This document shows positions 23,345 through 35,033 of a stretch of DNA of 64,000 nt, piece after piece. The DNA comes from Phocoena phocoena (taxonomy: Eukaryota; Chordata; Mammalia; Artiodactyla; Phocoenidae): NCBI RefSeq assembly GCF_963924675.1, contig NC_089236.1, positions 50,190,500-50,254,499 on the forward strand, given 5' to 3'. The notes beneath the pieces were generated by a model. That model had not been told where the DNA came from and ran no database searches. It worked only from the letters and a program-made list of their open reading frames with translations. Within the stretch, counting starts at the first letter, position 1; each line of letters opens with the position of its first letter. Made by a program: the position numbers and the translations under genes.

Positions 23345-24105
23345 TACAAATAAAGATTCACTAGATGGAGATGTGAGTGGCTGAGTTATCATACTGAAGA
23401 AGGTGTAAGTGACTTGGAAGGAGGAGTTTGGTCCACACTGTGGGACTGTGTCTTTCTCCAGTTCCTGCTCAGCATGTGTATTATAACAGTATGTCTTAGA
23501 TGTAGACATTGATTGACTATTGATCAAATCTATGGATGATATAAAAACAGAAAGAATTCAGTCAGAAATCATTTTCACTTATAACACATATATTTTTTGC
23601 TACCAAAGATACTTTCATAAAACTTGAACCTGATTTTACAATTTCCCCCTCAAAACCTCTCATGATTTCCAATGCACATAGAACATTTCAAACTCTTTAT
23701 TGCAATTTGTCTCCAACCAAAGATATCCTGATTCATCTTTCCTCATATCAAGAGAAAAATATGAGAGTAAATATTTCTACCATATTCCATACAAGGTGCA
23801 CAGCTAGAGTACTGGTTTCAGGTCTAGATAATATACTACCAAAACATCATCAACAAATATAAGTTTGAACAACAACAAAAGCAGGAAGAAATGATTCAGC
23901 ACCAATGTCCTTATGAACAATTCAAGGAGCAGTCTCAAAACAGATCATTTAATGGGAAAGGAGGGGTAGAAGAGCCATGTGTCTTTGGCTGATGTCCAGA
24001 AGGAATGAACTGAAGAGTTCTGACCCACCCTGTGTGAAGGTGGAGGAGAGTGACAACAAAAGAAGGTGAATTTCCATTCAACAAAAGACAACTTTACAGC
24101 AGTTA
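23345..24105. other. Mostly unique stretch; possible LINE relic at 23640-23760
   Basis: 23640-23760 (aaacctctcatgatttccaa; aaactctttattgcaatttg) hints at an old L2-type relic. No gene is seen. Confidence 0.35.
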
Positions 24106-24108
24106 TAC

Positions 24109-24184
24109 GGGGTTGGCCAAAAAGTTCGTTCAGGTTTTTCCGGAATGTCCTATGGAAAACCCGAAGGAACTTTTTAGCCAACCC
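24109..24184 (+). mobile_element. Mariner-type MITE forming a perfect-length hairpin
   Basis: A 76-bp near-palindrome. The left arm 'gggttggccaaaaagttcg' continues 'ttcaggtttttcc', and the right arm is its approximate reverse complement, ending 'actttttagccaaccc'. This matches the short Tc1/mariner-derived element of ruminants and cetaceans. In cattle, copies of this element are precursors of the miR-2284/2285 family (established knowledge). Here the stem has about four mismatches over roughly 31 paired positions. Confidence 0.88.
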
Positions 24185-24735
24185 AAACCTATCTGAAAAT
24201 ATAGAAGGCTAACTCAAAGTCTATGATTTTTACAATGTGCTAAAAAGAGTTACCTAGCCTCTGAGAACTGTGTTCGTCTTTGAGCAGTTCTGATGAATGA
24301 AGTGGGAACTGGGAGAATATGTAAACTAGGAGCAATAGTTTAAAACCAAATTCTAAATCGTACCTTTCATGGATAATCACGATTATGTAGTGTTCATGGG
24401 CATAGTCTCCAAACATTTTCCAGACAGTAAAGAGGAAATTAAAAATACATGAAGAATTTTATACATCTTAAGACTCCTTCCTTTTGCAAACCAAAAAGGT
24501 CTCCAGGCTCTCCATATTACACAAGTGAGTTGTTCCTTCTAAGTTTAAAACTCATGCGAACACTGCAATAGTCTGTAATCAAAAATCAAAGGTCACTTTA
24601 AATCTCATTCTTTATCAAAAACCAAGTTTAAAAGATTAAAAATTGACAGAATATTTTGGCCTTCACAATTCTATTATATTCATCTTAAAAAAGAAATCCT
24701 AACTGACGTTCAGTTAAATCTCTGGACTCAAAAAT
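24185..24735. other. Unique stretch, no gene seen
   Basis: AT-rich sequence without a recognised family or exon. Confidence 0.4.
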
Positions 24736-24740
24736 TTTCC

Positions 24741-25001
24741 TTTTCTGGGGGGCTACACTGGGTCTTTGTTGCTGCACTCTGGCTTTCTCTAGTTGCGGCA
24801 AGCGGGGTCTACCCTTCGTTGTGGTGCACGAGCTTCTTATTGTAGTGGGCTCTCTTGCTGCAGAGCACAGACTCTAGGCACGGGCTTCAGTAGTTTTGGT
24901 GCACAGGCTTAGTTGCTCCACCGCATGTGGGATCTTCCTGGACCAGGGATCTGCCTGCACTGGCAGGCAGATTCCTAAGCACTGCACCACCAGGGAAGTC
25001 C
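24741..25001 (-). mobile_element. CHR SINE (long, older form), minus strand
   Basis: Ends in 'accaccagggaagtcc', the reverse complement of the CHR head. The extended body (tagttgctccaccgcatgtg; ctgcactctggctttctcta) marks the longer, older CHR form. It abuts an L1 tail at 25008. Confidence 0.88.
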
Positions 25002-25007
25002 AATAAT

Positions 25008-25235
25008 CTTTTTTTTTTTACTTTTTATTTTATGTTGGAGTACAGTTGATTAACAGTGCTGTGTTAGCCTCAGGTATACAGCAAAGCTATTCAGTTATAC
25101 CTATACATGTATCTATTCTTTTTCATATTCTTTTCCCATTTAGGTTGTTACAAAATATTGAGTAGAGTTCCCTGTGCTATACAGTAGGTCCTTGTTGGTT
25201 ATCCACCTTAAATACAGCAGTGTGTACATGAAAGA
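25008..25235 (-). repeat. L1 3' end (3' UTR), minus strand
   Basis: T-run, then 'tggagtacagttgattaaca', 'cagttatacctatacatgta' and 'gtgctatacagtaggtcc'. This is the reverse complement of the cetartiodactyl L1 3' UTR. Confidence 0.88.
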
Positions 25236-26028
25236 TGGACAATCTTAATGAATGCTAAGGGAAAGGAAATACAATACTGAATAACTCCTAGGAAAAGGTA
25301 TATTGAATTTCTGTTACTCCCAAAGCCAAAGAAATATGAACTCATCTTATGTAAGCATAAGTGAAGAATGGATGAGGCTTCATCATATTATGTTTGCTAA
25401 ATGAATTCATTTTCCTGAGTACACATTTTGTGCCAGATGCTATGTATGCCAAGACAGGCCTTCTTGCCTCTAAGGCACACACAGTCTAACAGAAAATAAA
25501 ATAAACTACAGTACAATGGGTCAAGTGTTTTAAGTCATGGCATCGGACACTTGTTTGCAGGAGGTTAATGGGTGATTGGGAAGGGAAAAAGTGAGGCTGG
25601 ACTATTTTTTTCCTGGTGTTTGCTGAGGACTTAAAGTTGTGAAATGAATTAGCAGAACAAAGAGAAAGGAAGACTTAAGTGGGATAAAGGAGATGGTTTG
25701 AAGGCTGCATGGGAGGAGCTAATGAAAGGAGTAACAGAGAAGTTACAGGAAGAAGAGAATTGATGGAGGATGACACAGACACTGTGACTTATCAAGTCGT
25801 GGTTAGAGTATGAAAATATAATGTTTTAATAATTAAAATTATTTCTAATAAGGTCTTGATGAATTTTTATTGCCTTCCATCACATTACTGAAATCTTGAG
25901 ATAAAATAAACCATCCAAAGAATGCTTATGAAAAGATCAAATAAAAAATTAAAAATTATTGAGGAAATAACTCAAAATGCATGAGAAGCTCAATGTAAAA
26001 ATATCTATAACAATATATTAAATATGAA
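25236..26028. other. Mostly unique stretch with an L2 relic at 25395-25510
   Basis: 'tttgtgccagatgctatgta' and 'ctaaggcacacacagtctaa' suggest a minus-strand L2 3' end. The rest is unassigned. Confidence 0.45.
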
Positions 26029-26038
26029 TGCATTTGAG

Positions 26039-26337
26039 AGCTTCCCAGGTGGTGCAGTGGCTAAGAATCCGCCTGCCAATGCAGGGGACACGGGTTCGAG
26101 CCCTGGTCCAGGAAGATCCCATATGCCGCAGAACAACTAAGCCCGTGTGCCACAACTACTGAGGCCCGTGCACCAAGAGCTCAGGCTCCACAACAAGAGA
26201 AGCCACCAAAATGAGAAGCCCGCGCACCGCAACAAGAGTAGACCCTGCTCACCACAACTAGAGAAAGCCCGCATGGATCAACGAACACCCAACACAGTCA
26301 AAAATACTAAAATAATATTTTTTTTTTAAAAAAGAAG
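26039..26337 (+). mobile_element. CHR SINE (long form), plus strand
   Basis: Head 'gcttcccaggtggtgcagtg' with a good pol III B box (ggttcgagccc at 26093-26103) and A box (tggtgcagtgg). The tail ends in mixed T and A runs. TSD 'gcatttgag' at 26030-26038, with 'gcatttgaa' at 26338-26346. Confidence 0.9.
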
Positions 26338-26339
26338 GC

Positions 26340-26420
26340 ATTTGAAGCCAAAATTGAAAAGAGGAATGGCTAATTATAATAAAGCCACATGATGAAATAT
26401 TATGCAACCACTGAAATTTT
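26340..26420 (+). repeat. Old L1 relic (interrupted by L1-A)
   Basis: 'gaggaatggctaattataat' and 'gatgaaatattatgcaacca' match the ORF2 tail of an old L1. The text appears to resume at about 33060 (tttttataatactataac), after the 6.6-kb L1-A insertion. Confidence 0.55.
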
Positions 26421-26849
26421 CACGGAGATTTTTTTTTTTAAAACATCTTTACTAGAGTATAATTGCTTTACAATGGTGTGTTAGTTTCTGCTTTATAACA
26501 AAGTGAATCAGTTATACACATACATATGTTCCCATATCTCTTCCCTCCTCTATCTCTCTCCCTCACACCCTCACTATCCCACACCTCTAGGTGGTCACAA
26601 AGCACTGAGCTGACCTCCCTGTGTTATGCGGCTGCTTCCCACTAGCTATCTACCTTACGTTTGGTAGTGTATATATGTCCATGCCACTCTCTCACTTTGT
26701 CCCAGCTTACCCTCCCCCCTGCCCATATCCTCAAGTCCATTCTCTACTAGGTCTCTTTATTCCAGTCTTAGCCCTAGGTTCTTCATGACCTTTTTTGTTT
26801 TACATTCCATATAAATGTGTTAGCATATGGTATTTGTTTTTCTCTTTCT

Positions 26850-29800
26850 GACTTACTTCACTCTGTAGGACAGATTCTAGGTCTATCCACCTCACTACAA
26901 ATAACTCAATTTCGTTTCTTTGTACGGCTCAGTAATATTCCACTGTCTATATGTGCCACATCTTCTTTATCCATTCATATGTTAATGGACGCTTAGGTTG
27001 CTTCCATGTCCTGGCTATTGCAAACAGAGCTGCAATGAATATGTGGTACATGATTCTTTTTAAATTCTGGTTTTCTCAGGGTATATAACCAATAGTGGGA
27101 TTGCTGGGTCGTATGGCATTTCTATTTTTAGTTTTCTAAGGAACTTCCATACTGTTCTCCATAGTGGCTATATCAATTTACATTCCCACCAACAGTGCAA
27201 GAGGGTTCCTTTTTCTCCACACCTTCTCCAGCATTTATTTTTTGTAGATTATTTGATGATGGCCATTCTGACCAGTGTGAGATGATATCTCATTGTAGTT
27301 TTGATTTGCATTTCTCTGATGATTAATGATCTTGAGCATTCCTTCATGTGTTTGTTGGCAATCTGTATATCTTCTTTGGAGAAATGTTTATTTAGGTCTT
27401 CTGCCCATGTTTGGATTGGGTTGTTTTTTTCATATTGAGATGCATGAGCTGTTTGTAAATTTTGGAGATTAAACCTTTGTCAGTTGCTTCATTTGCAAAT
27501 ATTTTCTCCCATTCTAAGGGCTGTTTTTTCATCTTGTTTATGGTTTCCTTTGCTGTGCAAAACATTTTAAGTTTCATTAGGTCCCATTTGTTTATTTTTG
27601 TTTTTATTTCCATTTCTCTAGGAAGTGGGCCAAAAAGGATCTTGCTGTGATTTATGTCATAGAGTGTTCTGCCTATGTTTTCCTCTAAGAGTTTGATGGT
27701 GTCTGGCCTTACATGTAGGTCTTTAATCCATTTTGAGTTTATGGTTGTGTATGGTGTTAGGGAGTGTTCTAATTTCATTGTTTTACATGTAGCTGTCCCA
27801 CTTATTGAAGAGGCTGTCTTTTCTCCATTGCATTTTGTTGCCTCCTTATCAAACATAAGGTGACCATATGATTGTGGGTTTATCTCTGGGCTTTCAATCC
27901 TGTTCCCTTGATCTATATTTCTGTTTTTGTGCAAGTAGCGTACTGTCTTGATTACTGTAGCTTTGTAGTATACTGTGAAGTCAGGGAGCCCGATTCCTCC
28001 ACCTCCATTTTTCTTTCTTTGGCTATTTGGGGTCTTTTGTGTTTCCATACAAATTGTGAGATATTTTTGTTCTAGTCCTGTGAAAAATGCCAGTGGTAGT
28101 TTGATAAGGATTGCACTGAATCTGTAGATTGCTTTGGGGAGTAGAGGCATTTTCACAATATTGATTCTTCCAATCCAAGAACATGGTATATCTCTCCATC
28201 TGTTTGTATCGTCTTTAATTTCTTTCATCAGGGTCCTACAGTTTTCTGCATACAGGTTTTTGTCTACTTAGGTAGGTTTATTCCTAGATATTTTATTCTT
28301 TTTGTTGCAATGGTAAATGAGAGTATTTTCTTAATTTCACTTTCAGATTTTTCATCATTAGTGTATAGGAATGCAAGAGATTTCTGTGCATTAATTTTGT
28401 ATCCTGCTACTTTATCAAATTCATTGATTAGCTCTAGTAGTTTTCTGGTGGCATCTTCAGGATTCTCTATGTATAGTATCATGTCATCTGCAAACAGTAA
28501 CAGCTTTACTTCTTCTTTTCCGATTTGGATTCCTTTTACTTCTTTTTCTTCTCTGATTGCTGTGGCTAAAACTTCCAAAACTATATTGAATAATAGTGGT
28601 GAGAGTGGGCAAACTTGTCTTGTTCCGGACCTTAGTGGAAATGGTTTCAGTTTTTCATGACTGAGGACAATGCTGGCTGTGGGTTTGTCATATATGGCCT
28701 TCATTATATTGAGGAAAGTTCCCTCTATGCCTACCTTCTGCAGGGTTTTTATCAGCAACGGGTGTCGAATTTTGTCAAAAGCTTTCTCTGCATCTACTGA
28801 GATGATCATATGGTTTTTCTCCTACAGTTTATTAATATGCTGTATCACACTGATTGATTTGCATATATTGAAGAATCCTTGCATTCCTGGGATAAACTCC
28901 ACTTGATCATGGTGCATGATCCTTTCAATGTGCTGCTGTATTCTGTTTGCTAGTATTTTGTTGAGGATTTTTGCATCTATGTTCATCAGTGCTATTGGCC
29001 TGTAGTGTTCTTTCTTTGTGACATCTTTGACTGGTTTTGGCATCAGGGTGATGGTGGCCTCATAGAATGAGTTAGGGAGTGTTCCTCCCTCTGCTATATT
29101 TTGGAAGAGTTTGAGAAGGATAGGTGTTAGCTATTCTCTAATTGTTTGATAGAATTCCCCTGTGAAGCAACCTGGTCCTGGACTTTTGTTTGTTGGAAGA
29201 TTTTTAATCACAGTTTCCATTTCAGTGCTTATGATTGGTCTGTTCATATTTTCTATTTCTTCCTGGTTCAGTCTTGGAAGGTGTGCATTTCTAAGAATTT
29301 GTCTATTTCTTTCAGGTTGTCCATTTTACTGGCATATTGTTGCTTGTAGTAACCTCTCATGATCCTTTGTATTTCTGCAATGTCAGGTGTTACTAATCCT
29401 TTTTCATTTCTAAATCTATTGATTTGAGTCTTCTCCCTTTTTTTTCTTGATGAGTCTGGCTAATAGTTTATCAATTTTGTTTATCTTCTCAAAGAACCAG
29501 CTTTTAATTTTATTCATCTTTGCTATTGCTTCCTTCCTTTCTTTTTCATTTATTTCTGATCTGATCTTTATGATTTCTTTCCTTCTGCTAACTTTCAGGT
29601 TTTTTAGTTCTTCTTTCTCTAATTGTTTTAGGTGTAAGTTTAGTTTGTTTACTTGAGATGTTTCTTGTTTCTTAAGGTAGGATGGTATTGCTATAAACTT
29701 CCCTCTTAGAACTGCAATTGCTGCATCCCGTAGGTTTCGGGTCAACGTGTTTTCATTGTCATTTGTTTCTAGGTATTTTTTTTATTTCCTCTTTGATTTC

Positions 29801-30571
29801 TTCAATGATCTCTTGGTTATTAATTAGTGTATTGTTTAGCTTCCATATTTTTGTATTTTTGACAGAATTCTTTCCTGTAATTGATATCTAGTCTCATAGC
29901 ATTGTGGTCGGAAAAGACACTTGATAAAATTTCAATTTTCTTAAATTTACCAAGGCTTGATTTGTGACCCAAGATATGATCTATGCCGGAGAATGTTTCA
30001 TGAGCACTTGAGAAGAATGTGTATTCTGTTGTTTCTGGATGGAATGTCCTATAAATATCAATTCAGTCCACCTTGTTTAATGTATCCTTTAAAGCTTGTG
30101 TTTCCTTATTTATTTTCATTTTAGATGTTCTGTCCACTGGTGAAAGTGGGGTGTTAAAGTCCCCTACTCTTATTGTGTTACTGTCGATTTCCCCTTTTAT
30201 GGCTGTTACTATTTGCCTTATGTATTGAGGTGCTCCTATGTTTGGTTCATAAATATTTACAATTGTTATATCTTCTTCTTGGATTGATCCCTTGATCATT
30301 ATGTAGTGTCCTTCTTTGTCTCTTGTAATAGTCTTTGTTTTAAAGTCTATTTTGTCTGATATGAGAATTGCTACTGCAGCTTTCTTTTGATTTCCATTTG
30401 CATGGAATATCTTTTTCCAACCCCTCATTTTCAGTCGGTATGTGTCCCTAGGTCTGAAGTGGGTCTCTTGTAGACAGCATATATACGGGTCTTGTTTTTG
30501 TACCCATTCAGCCAGTGTGTGTCTTTGGTTGAAGCATTTAATCCATTTACATTTAAGGTAATTATTGACAT
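26850..30571 (-). pseudogene. L1 ORF2 pseudogene (endonuclease / reverse transcriptase) in L1-A
   Basis: ORF2p nicks DNA and reverse-transcribes L1 RNA at the target. The probable start is an ATG at 30571. Endonuclease fragments lie at 30428-30063 (motif GDFNTPLSPVDR). The linker is at 29745-29416, and early reverse transcriptase at 29043-28822 ([17 protein letters not shown]). The RT core is open for 181 codons at 28809-28264, with the catalytic [11 protein letters not shown] and FADD (residues 106-109). The C-terminal part is open for 278 codons at 28228-27392. The pieces lie in different frames separated by stops, so it is a pseudogene. The RT catalytic aspartates survive. Confidence 0.92.
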
Positions 30572-30647
30572 GTGTGCTCCTATTACCATTTTCTTAATTG
30601 TTTTCAGTTTATTATTGTAAGTGTTTCCCTTCTCTTGTGTTTCCTGC

Positions 30648-31538
30648 CTAGAAAAGTTCCTTTAGCATTTGTTGTAAAGCTGGTTTGGTGGTGCTGAATT
30701 CTCTTAGCTTTTGCTTGTCTGTAAAGCTTTTAATTTCTCCATCAAATCTGAATGAGATCCTTGCTGGGTAGAGTAATCTTGGTTGTAGGCTTTTCTCCTT
30801 CATCACTTTAAATATGTCCTGCCACTCCCTTCTGGCTTGCATATTTCTGCTGAAAGATCAGCTGTTAACCTTATGGGGATTCCCTTGTACGTTATTTGTT
30901 GTTTTTCCCTTGCTGATTTTAATATTTTTTCTTTGTATTTAATTTTTGATAGTTTGATTAATATGTGTCTCGGAGTGTTTCTTCTTGGATTTATCCTGTA
31001 TGGGACTCTCTGTGCTTCCTGGACTTGATTAACTATTTCCTTTCCCATAATAAGGAAGGTTTCAACTATAATCTCTTCAAATATTTTCTCAGTCTCTTTC
31101 TTCTTCTCTTCTTCTTCCGGGACCCCAATAATTCAAATGTTGGTGTGTTTACTGTTGTCCCAGAGGTCTCTGAGACTGTCCTGAATTCTTTTCATTCTTT
31201 TTTCTTTATTCTGCTCTGCAGTAGTTATCTCCACTATTTTATCTTCCAAGTCACTTATCCTTTCTTCTGCCTCAGTTATTCTGCTATTGATCCCTTCTAG
31301 AGAATTTTTAGTTTTATTTATTGTATTGTTCTTCACTGTTTGTTTGCTCTTTAGTTCTTCCAGATCCTTGTTAAACGTTTCTTGTATTTTCTCCATTCAC
31401 TTTCCAAGATTTTGGAACATCTTTACTATCATTATTCTGAATTCTTTTTTAGGTAGACAGCCAATTTCCTCTTCATTTGTTAGGTCTGGTGGGTTTCTGC
31501 TTTGCTCCTTCACCTGCTGTGTTTCTCTGTCTTCTCAT
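30648..31538 (-). pseudogene. L1 ORF1 pseudogene (RNA-binding protein) in L1-A
   Basis: ORF1p is the RNA-binding trimeric chaperone that coats L1 RNA in the cytoplasm. The start is an ATG at 31538 (MRRQRN). The coiled-coil part (about 31396-31133) reads EERISDLEDK. The RRM-like and C-terminal parts (31048-30803 and 30842-30648) read INPRRNTPRHILIKL and LLYPARISF, and the frame ends at a stop at 30648-30650. The frame is broken at least three times: a frameshift near residue 15, an in-frame TGA just before 31396, and a frame change near 30840. The usual ORF1 length of about 300 codons fits the interval. Confidence 0.9.
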
Positions 31539-31539
31539 T

Positions 31540-33050
31540 ATGCTTAACTTACTGTGTTTGGGGTCTCCTTTTCGCAAGCTGCAGGTTTGTAGTTCCCTTG
31601 TTTTTTCTGTCTGTCCCCAGTGCCTAAGGTTGGTTAAGTGGGTTGTGTAGGCTTCCTGGTGGAGGGGACTAGTGCCTGTGTTCTGGTGGATGAGGCTGGA
31701 TCTTGTCTTTCTGGTGGGCAGGTCCACATCTGGTGGTGTGTTCTGGGGTGTCTTTGGCCTTATTATGATTTTAGGCAGCCTCTGTTCTCATGGATGGGGT
31801 TGTGTTCTTGTTTTGCTAGTTGTTTGGCATAGGGTGTCCAGCACTGTAGCTTGCCGGTCATTGAGTGAAGCTGGGTCTTTGCACTGAGATGAAGATCTTT
31901 GGGAGATTTTTGCTGTTTGATATTACATGGAGCTGAGAGTTCTCTTCTGGACCAGTGTGCTGAACTTGGATCTTCCACATCAGTGGCACAGCCCTGATGC
32001 CTGGCTGGAGCACCAAGAGCCTGTCATTCACTCGTCTCAGAATAAAAGGGAGAAAAAAAAGAAAATAAGAAGAAGATAAAATAAAATAAAGTAAAATAAA
32101 AAATTATTTTAAGAAAATAATAAAAAATTAAAATACAGAAAGAAGAGAGCAACCAAACCAAAAAACAAATCCACCAATGATAAGAAGTGCTAAAAACTAT
32201 AATACAAAAAAAAACCAAACAGATAGAACCCTAGGACAAATGGTAAAAGAAAAGCTATACAGACAAAATTACACAGAGAAGCATACAGATACACACTCAC
32301 AAAAAGAGAAAAGGGAAAAATATATATATATTGTTGCTCCCAATGTCCATATCCTCAATTTGGGATGATTCACTGTCTCTTCAGGTATTCCACAGATGCA
32401 GGTACATCAAGTTCAGTGTGGAGATTTAATCCACTGCTCCTGAGGCTGCTGGGAGATATTTCCCTTTCTCTTCTTTGTTCTCACAGGTCCCGGGGTTCAG
32501 CTTTGGATTTGGACCCGACCCTGCGTGTAGGTCACCTGAGGGCATCTGTTCTTCGCTCAGACAGGACAGGGTTAAATGAGCAGCTGATTCGGGGGTCTGG
32601 CTCACTCAGGCCGGGTGGGGGGGGAGGGAGGGGTACGAATGCGGGGCGAGCCTGCGGCGGCAGAGGCCAGCATGACGTTACACCAGCCTGAGGAGCGCCG
32701 TGCGTTCTCCCGGGGAAGTTGTCCCTGGATCACGGGACCCTGGCAGTGGCGGGCTGCACACGCTCCCAGGAGGGGAGTTGTGGATAGTGACTTGTGATTG
32801 CACACAGGCTTCTTGGTGGCGGCAGCAGCAGCCTTAGCGTCCCATGCCCATCTCTGGGGTCCACGCTGTTAGCCGCGGCTTCCGCACGTCTCTGGAGCTC
32901 CTTTAAGCAGCGCTCTTAATCCCCTCTCCTCGCACACCAGGAAACAAAGAGGGAAGATAAAGTCTCTTGCCTCTTAGGCAGATGCAGACATTTTCCCAGA
33001 CACCCTCCCGGCTAGCTGTGCCGCACTAGCTCCTTCAGGTTGTGTTCACA
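31540..33050 (-). promoter_or_regulatory. L1-A 5' UTR, GC-rich promoter region (truncated)
   Basis: A CpG-containing GC-rich block (about 32480-32960) upstream of ORF1 corresponds to the internal pol II promoter region of L1. The first part of the UTR, present in L1-B, is missing here. The plus strand carries a G-run tract at 32613-32634 that can form a G-quadruplex. An A-rich patch lies at 32040-32330. Antisense open frames at 32365-32691 and 32615-32797 are discussed in the findings. Confidence 0.7.
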
Positions 33051-33059
33051 CTCATGGAG

Positions 33060-33250
33060 ATTTTTATAATACTATAACAAGCATTTTTACTGTATTTGTG
33101 GGAGGGGGAGGTATACTGCATAAGATATAGAGAGGGAAAGAAGAGAGAGACACGGAGAAAAAGGGAGAAGGGGAAAAGCAGTAAAAGCAGATGGAAGATG
33201 CAGAAGAGGAGGAAGCATGAAGAAAACAGTGCTACGTTAGATATAAAATA
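33060..33250 (+). repeat. Continuation of old L1 3' end and purine-rich tract
   Basis: Follows the right TSD of L1-A. 'actataacaagcatttttac' continues the old L1 interrupted at 26420. A GA-rich stretch lies at 33120-33220. Confidence 0.5.
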
Positions 33251-33254
33251 CACC

Positions 33255-35030
33255 AAAAATCTTAAGCCGTAATCTTTAGTTAGTTATTTTTGTGGTGGAA
33301 CTACAGACAACCGATACCTACAGGCAATCTGGCACAATTTCATTTTAGACCTATTATTTTAATATATGATCCTTATTCAGCTGCCTAATGATAAACAAGA
33401 GTTATTCCCATGTTTTCCTGCATATGTTCTTGGTAACAATCATTCTGGAGAAATATTAATAGGTGTTGCACACACCAAAAAGAAAGTTTTATGGTACGAG
33501 AAGCTTGAGAAATACTAGGTTACACTGGCTTCTTCAATGCAGCAAGAATTCTCAGAAACTTATGGTAATGGGCTTCATGAATCTCCAATAAGGTATAAAT
33601 TTGACAGCATTTCACAAATACTTGACCACTGAATAACCTGGTGTGTTTGAATTCTTTCATGGAGCTAATTTTCTGCCAAATATATGTGCAGGAATTTTTC
33701 ACTCATAAGGATGGTATTTACTTTTAAGTAACAAAACAAAATTACTGGAAGCATTAACAGCATACATTTCTGTGATAACCAAGGTGACAACAGGTTAATG
33801 AATAATTTCAGAGCCTTCCTCTGCTATCTTCTCTGACAAAAAGTTCCTTCCAGTCCTCTCTTCCTGGGGATTAGCTGAATATACTTGTCAACATTTTCAA
33901 TTCCCTTGCCTTCCAACTAGACCAACCTACACCATTATTTCAGCTCTGAATCCTTCCTTGAACTTCATATTCGGGTATCTGACTCCTTCCTAGAGAGCAT
34001 TTTCTCAATACCTCATGGTCCTCACAATATGATGAACTCGACCAGCCTTCTGTCTTTTGTATCTTAATGTTAAAACAGCTACCTACCCAGTTATTCAAGC
34101 CAGAATCTAGTGCCCTGCTCTCACTCTGACAGTGTGTGCCCTGATGACCAACTGGTTCCCTCTGCTTACTCTTAGTTTCTGCTCCTACATTACTGGGCCT
34201 CTGAGACACCAGATCAAAACTTATCTGTCTCTAATTCTTCCTGATGAATTCTCAACCAATTATTGCAAGACTGCCAGGATCGTTTGCTTAGATTTTCTTA
34301 CTTCAAACTTGAGGAAAAAAATTAATTGGTTCAATTCATTTTTTTAATGTCACCACATAGATTGCTGCTCCATCCATGAATCTATGAGGCAGATTTAGAC
34401 ACTTGTGACTGAAGCACTTATGGCAGTGGGGCCAAGGTCACATCTAGGTAGCTAGAAGAAAAAAAAAAGTGGCATTGGAATGGCAGATATTCAGATGGAT
34501 GGCTTATCCAATGCAACATGGCCAGCTGGGCATCAAGGGCTATGAATTCCTGAACTGGAATGTTAGAATTTCTAAATCAAAATAAAGAAGCCCCCAAAAT
34601 AACATTTCACTACCTAAACTGAGATAGAAGTTAAGTCAAAGAAACGTTCTGGTAGAAGCTCAGTAATTTATCATGATGTGAGAGGATGAGAGCAGAGAAT
34701 GGGAAAGATAAGATCTACTCTACTTCTGCTATTAAAGATTATTTAATATCTCTTGTGCCAACTGAGTAATCGAAGACATACAAAAGAGGGAAGTTGACCA
34801 GATATGACAGGTCTCATCCCTGATGCAGTGGTTAGTAGCACCAGGAAGAAAACTGCTTGCAGTCACACCAAGTCCCTGGACGTGAAGCTGCGCTGACAAG
34901 AAGTCTGGGTAAAGAAATTTACCTGCATACTTTGACATCAACAAATATTAGAAAAAAATACAGAAAAATTAAAAGTCCCCTGTTGGGCATATCTATGATC
35001 TACTCCCTCGCTGTCTATTTCTGCCTTCTA
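33255..35030. other. Unique stretch, no gene seen
   Basis: 33780-34120 could be an old LINE relic, but I cannot name it. Short frames on both strands (33520, 33940, 34132, 34732, 34857) overlap and lack domains or splice structure. Confidence 0.4.
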
Positions 35031-35033
35031 GAG

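Larger units (their letters stand above)
26434..33051 (-). mobile_element. L1-A: near full-length cetartiodactyl L1, minus strand, inactive
   Basis: About 6.6 kb. On the minus strand the order is 5' UTR (33051 to about 31540), ORF1 (about 31538-30648), ORF2 (about 30571-26850), then 3' UTR and A-tail (26434-26443). The TSD is about 14 bp with one mismatch, 'tcacggagattttt' at 26420-26433 and 'tcatggagattttt' at 33052-33065. Both ORFs carry stops and frameshifts, so the element cannot move itself. Compared with L1-B, its 5' end lacks about the first 0.46 kb, so it is slightly 5'-truncated. It sits inside an older L1. Confidence 0.92.

Noticed and set aside
26092..26104. tRNA gene suggested by good pol III box motifs
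   Set aside because: The A and B boxes belong to tRNA-derived SINEs. No cloverleaf with acceptor and anticodon stems could be drawn.
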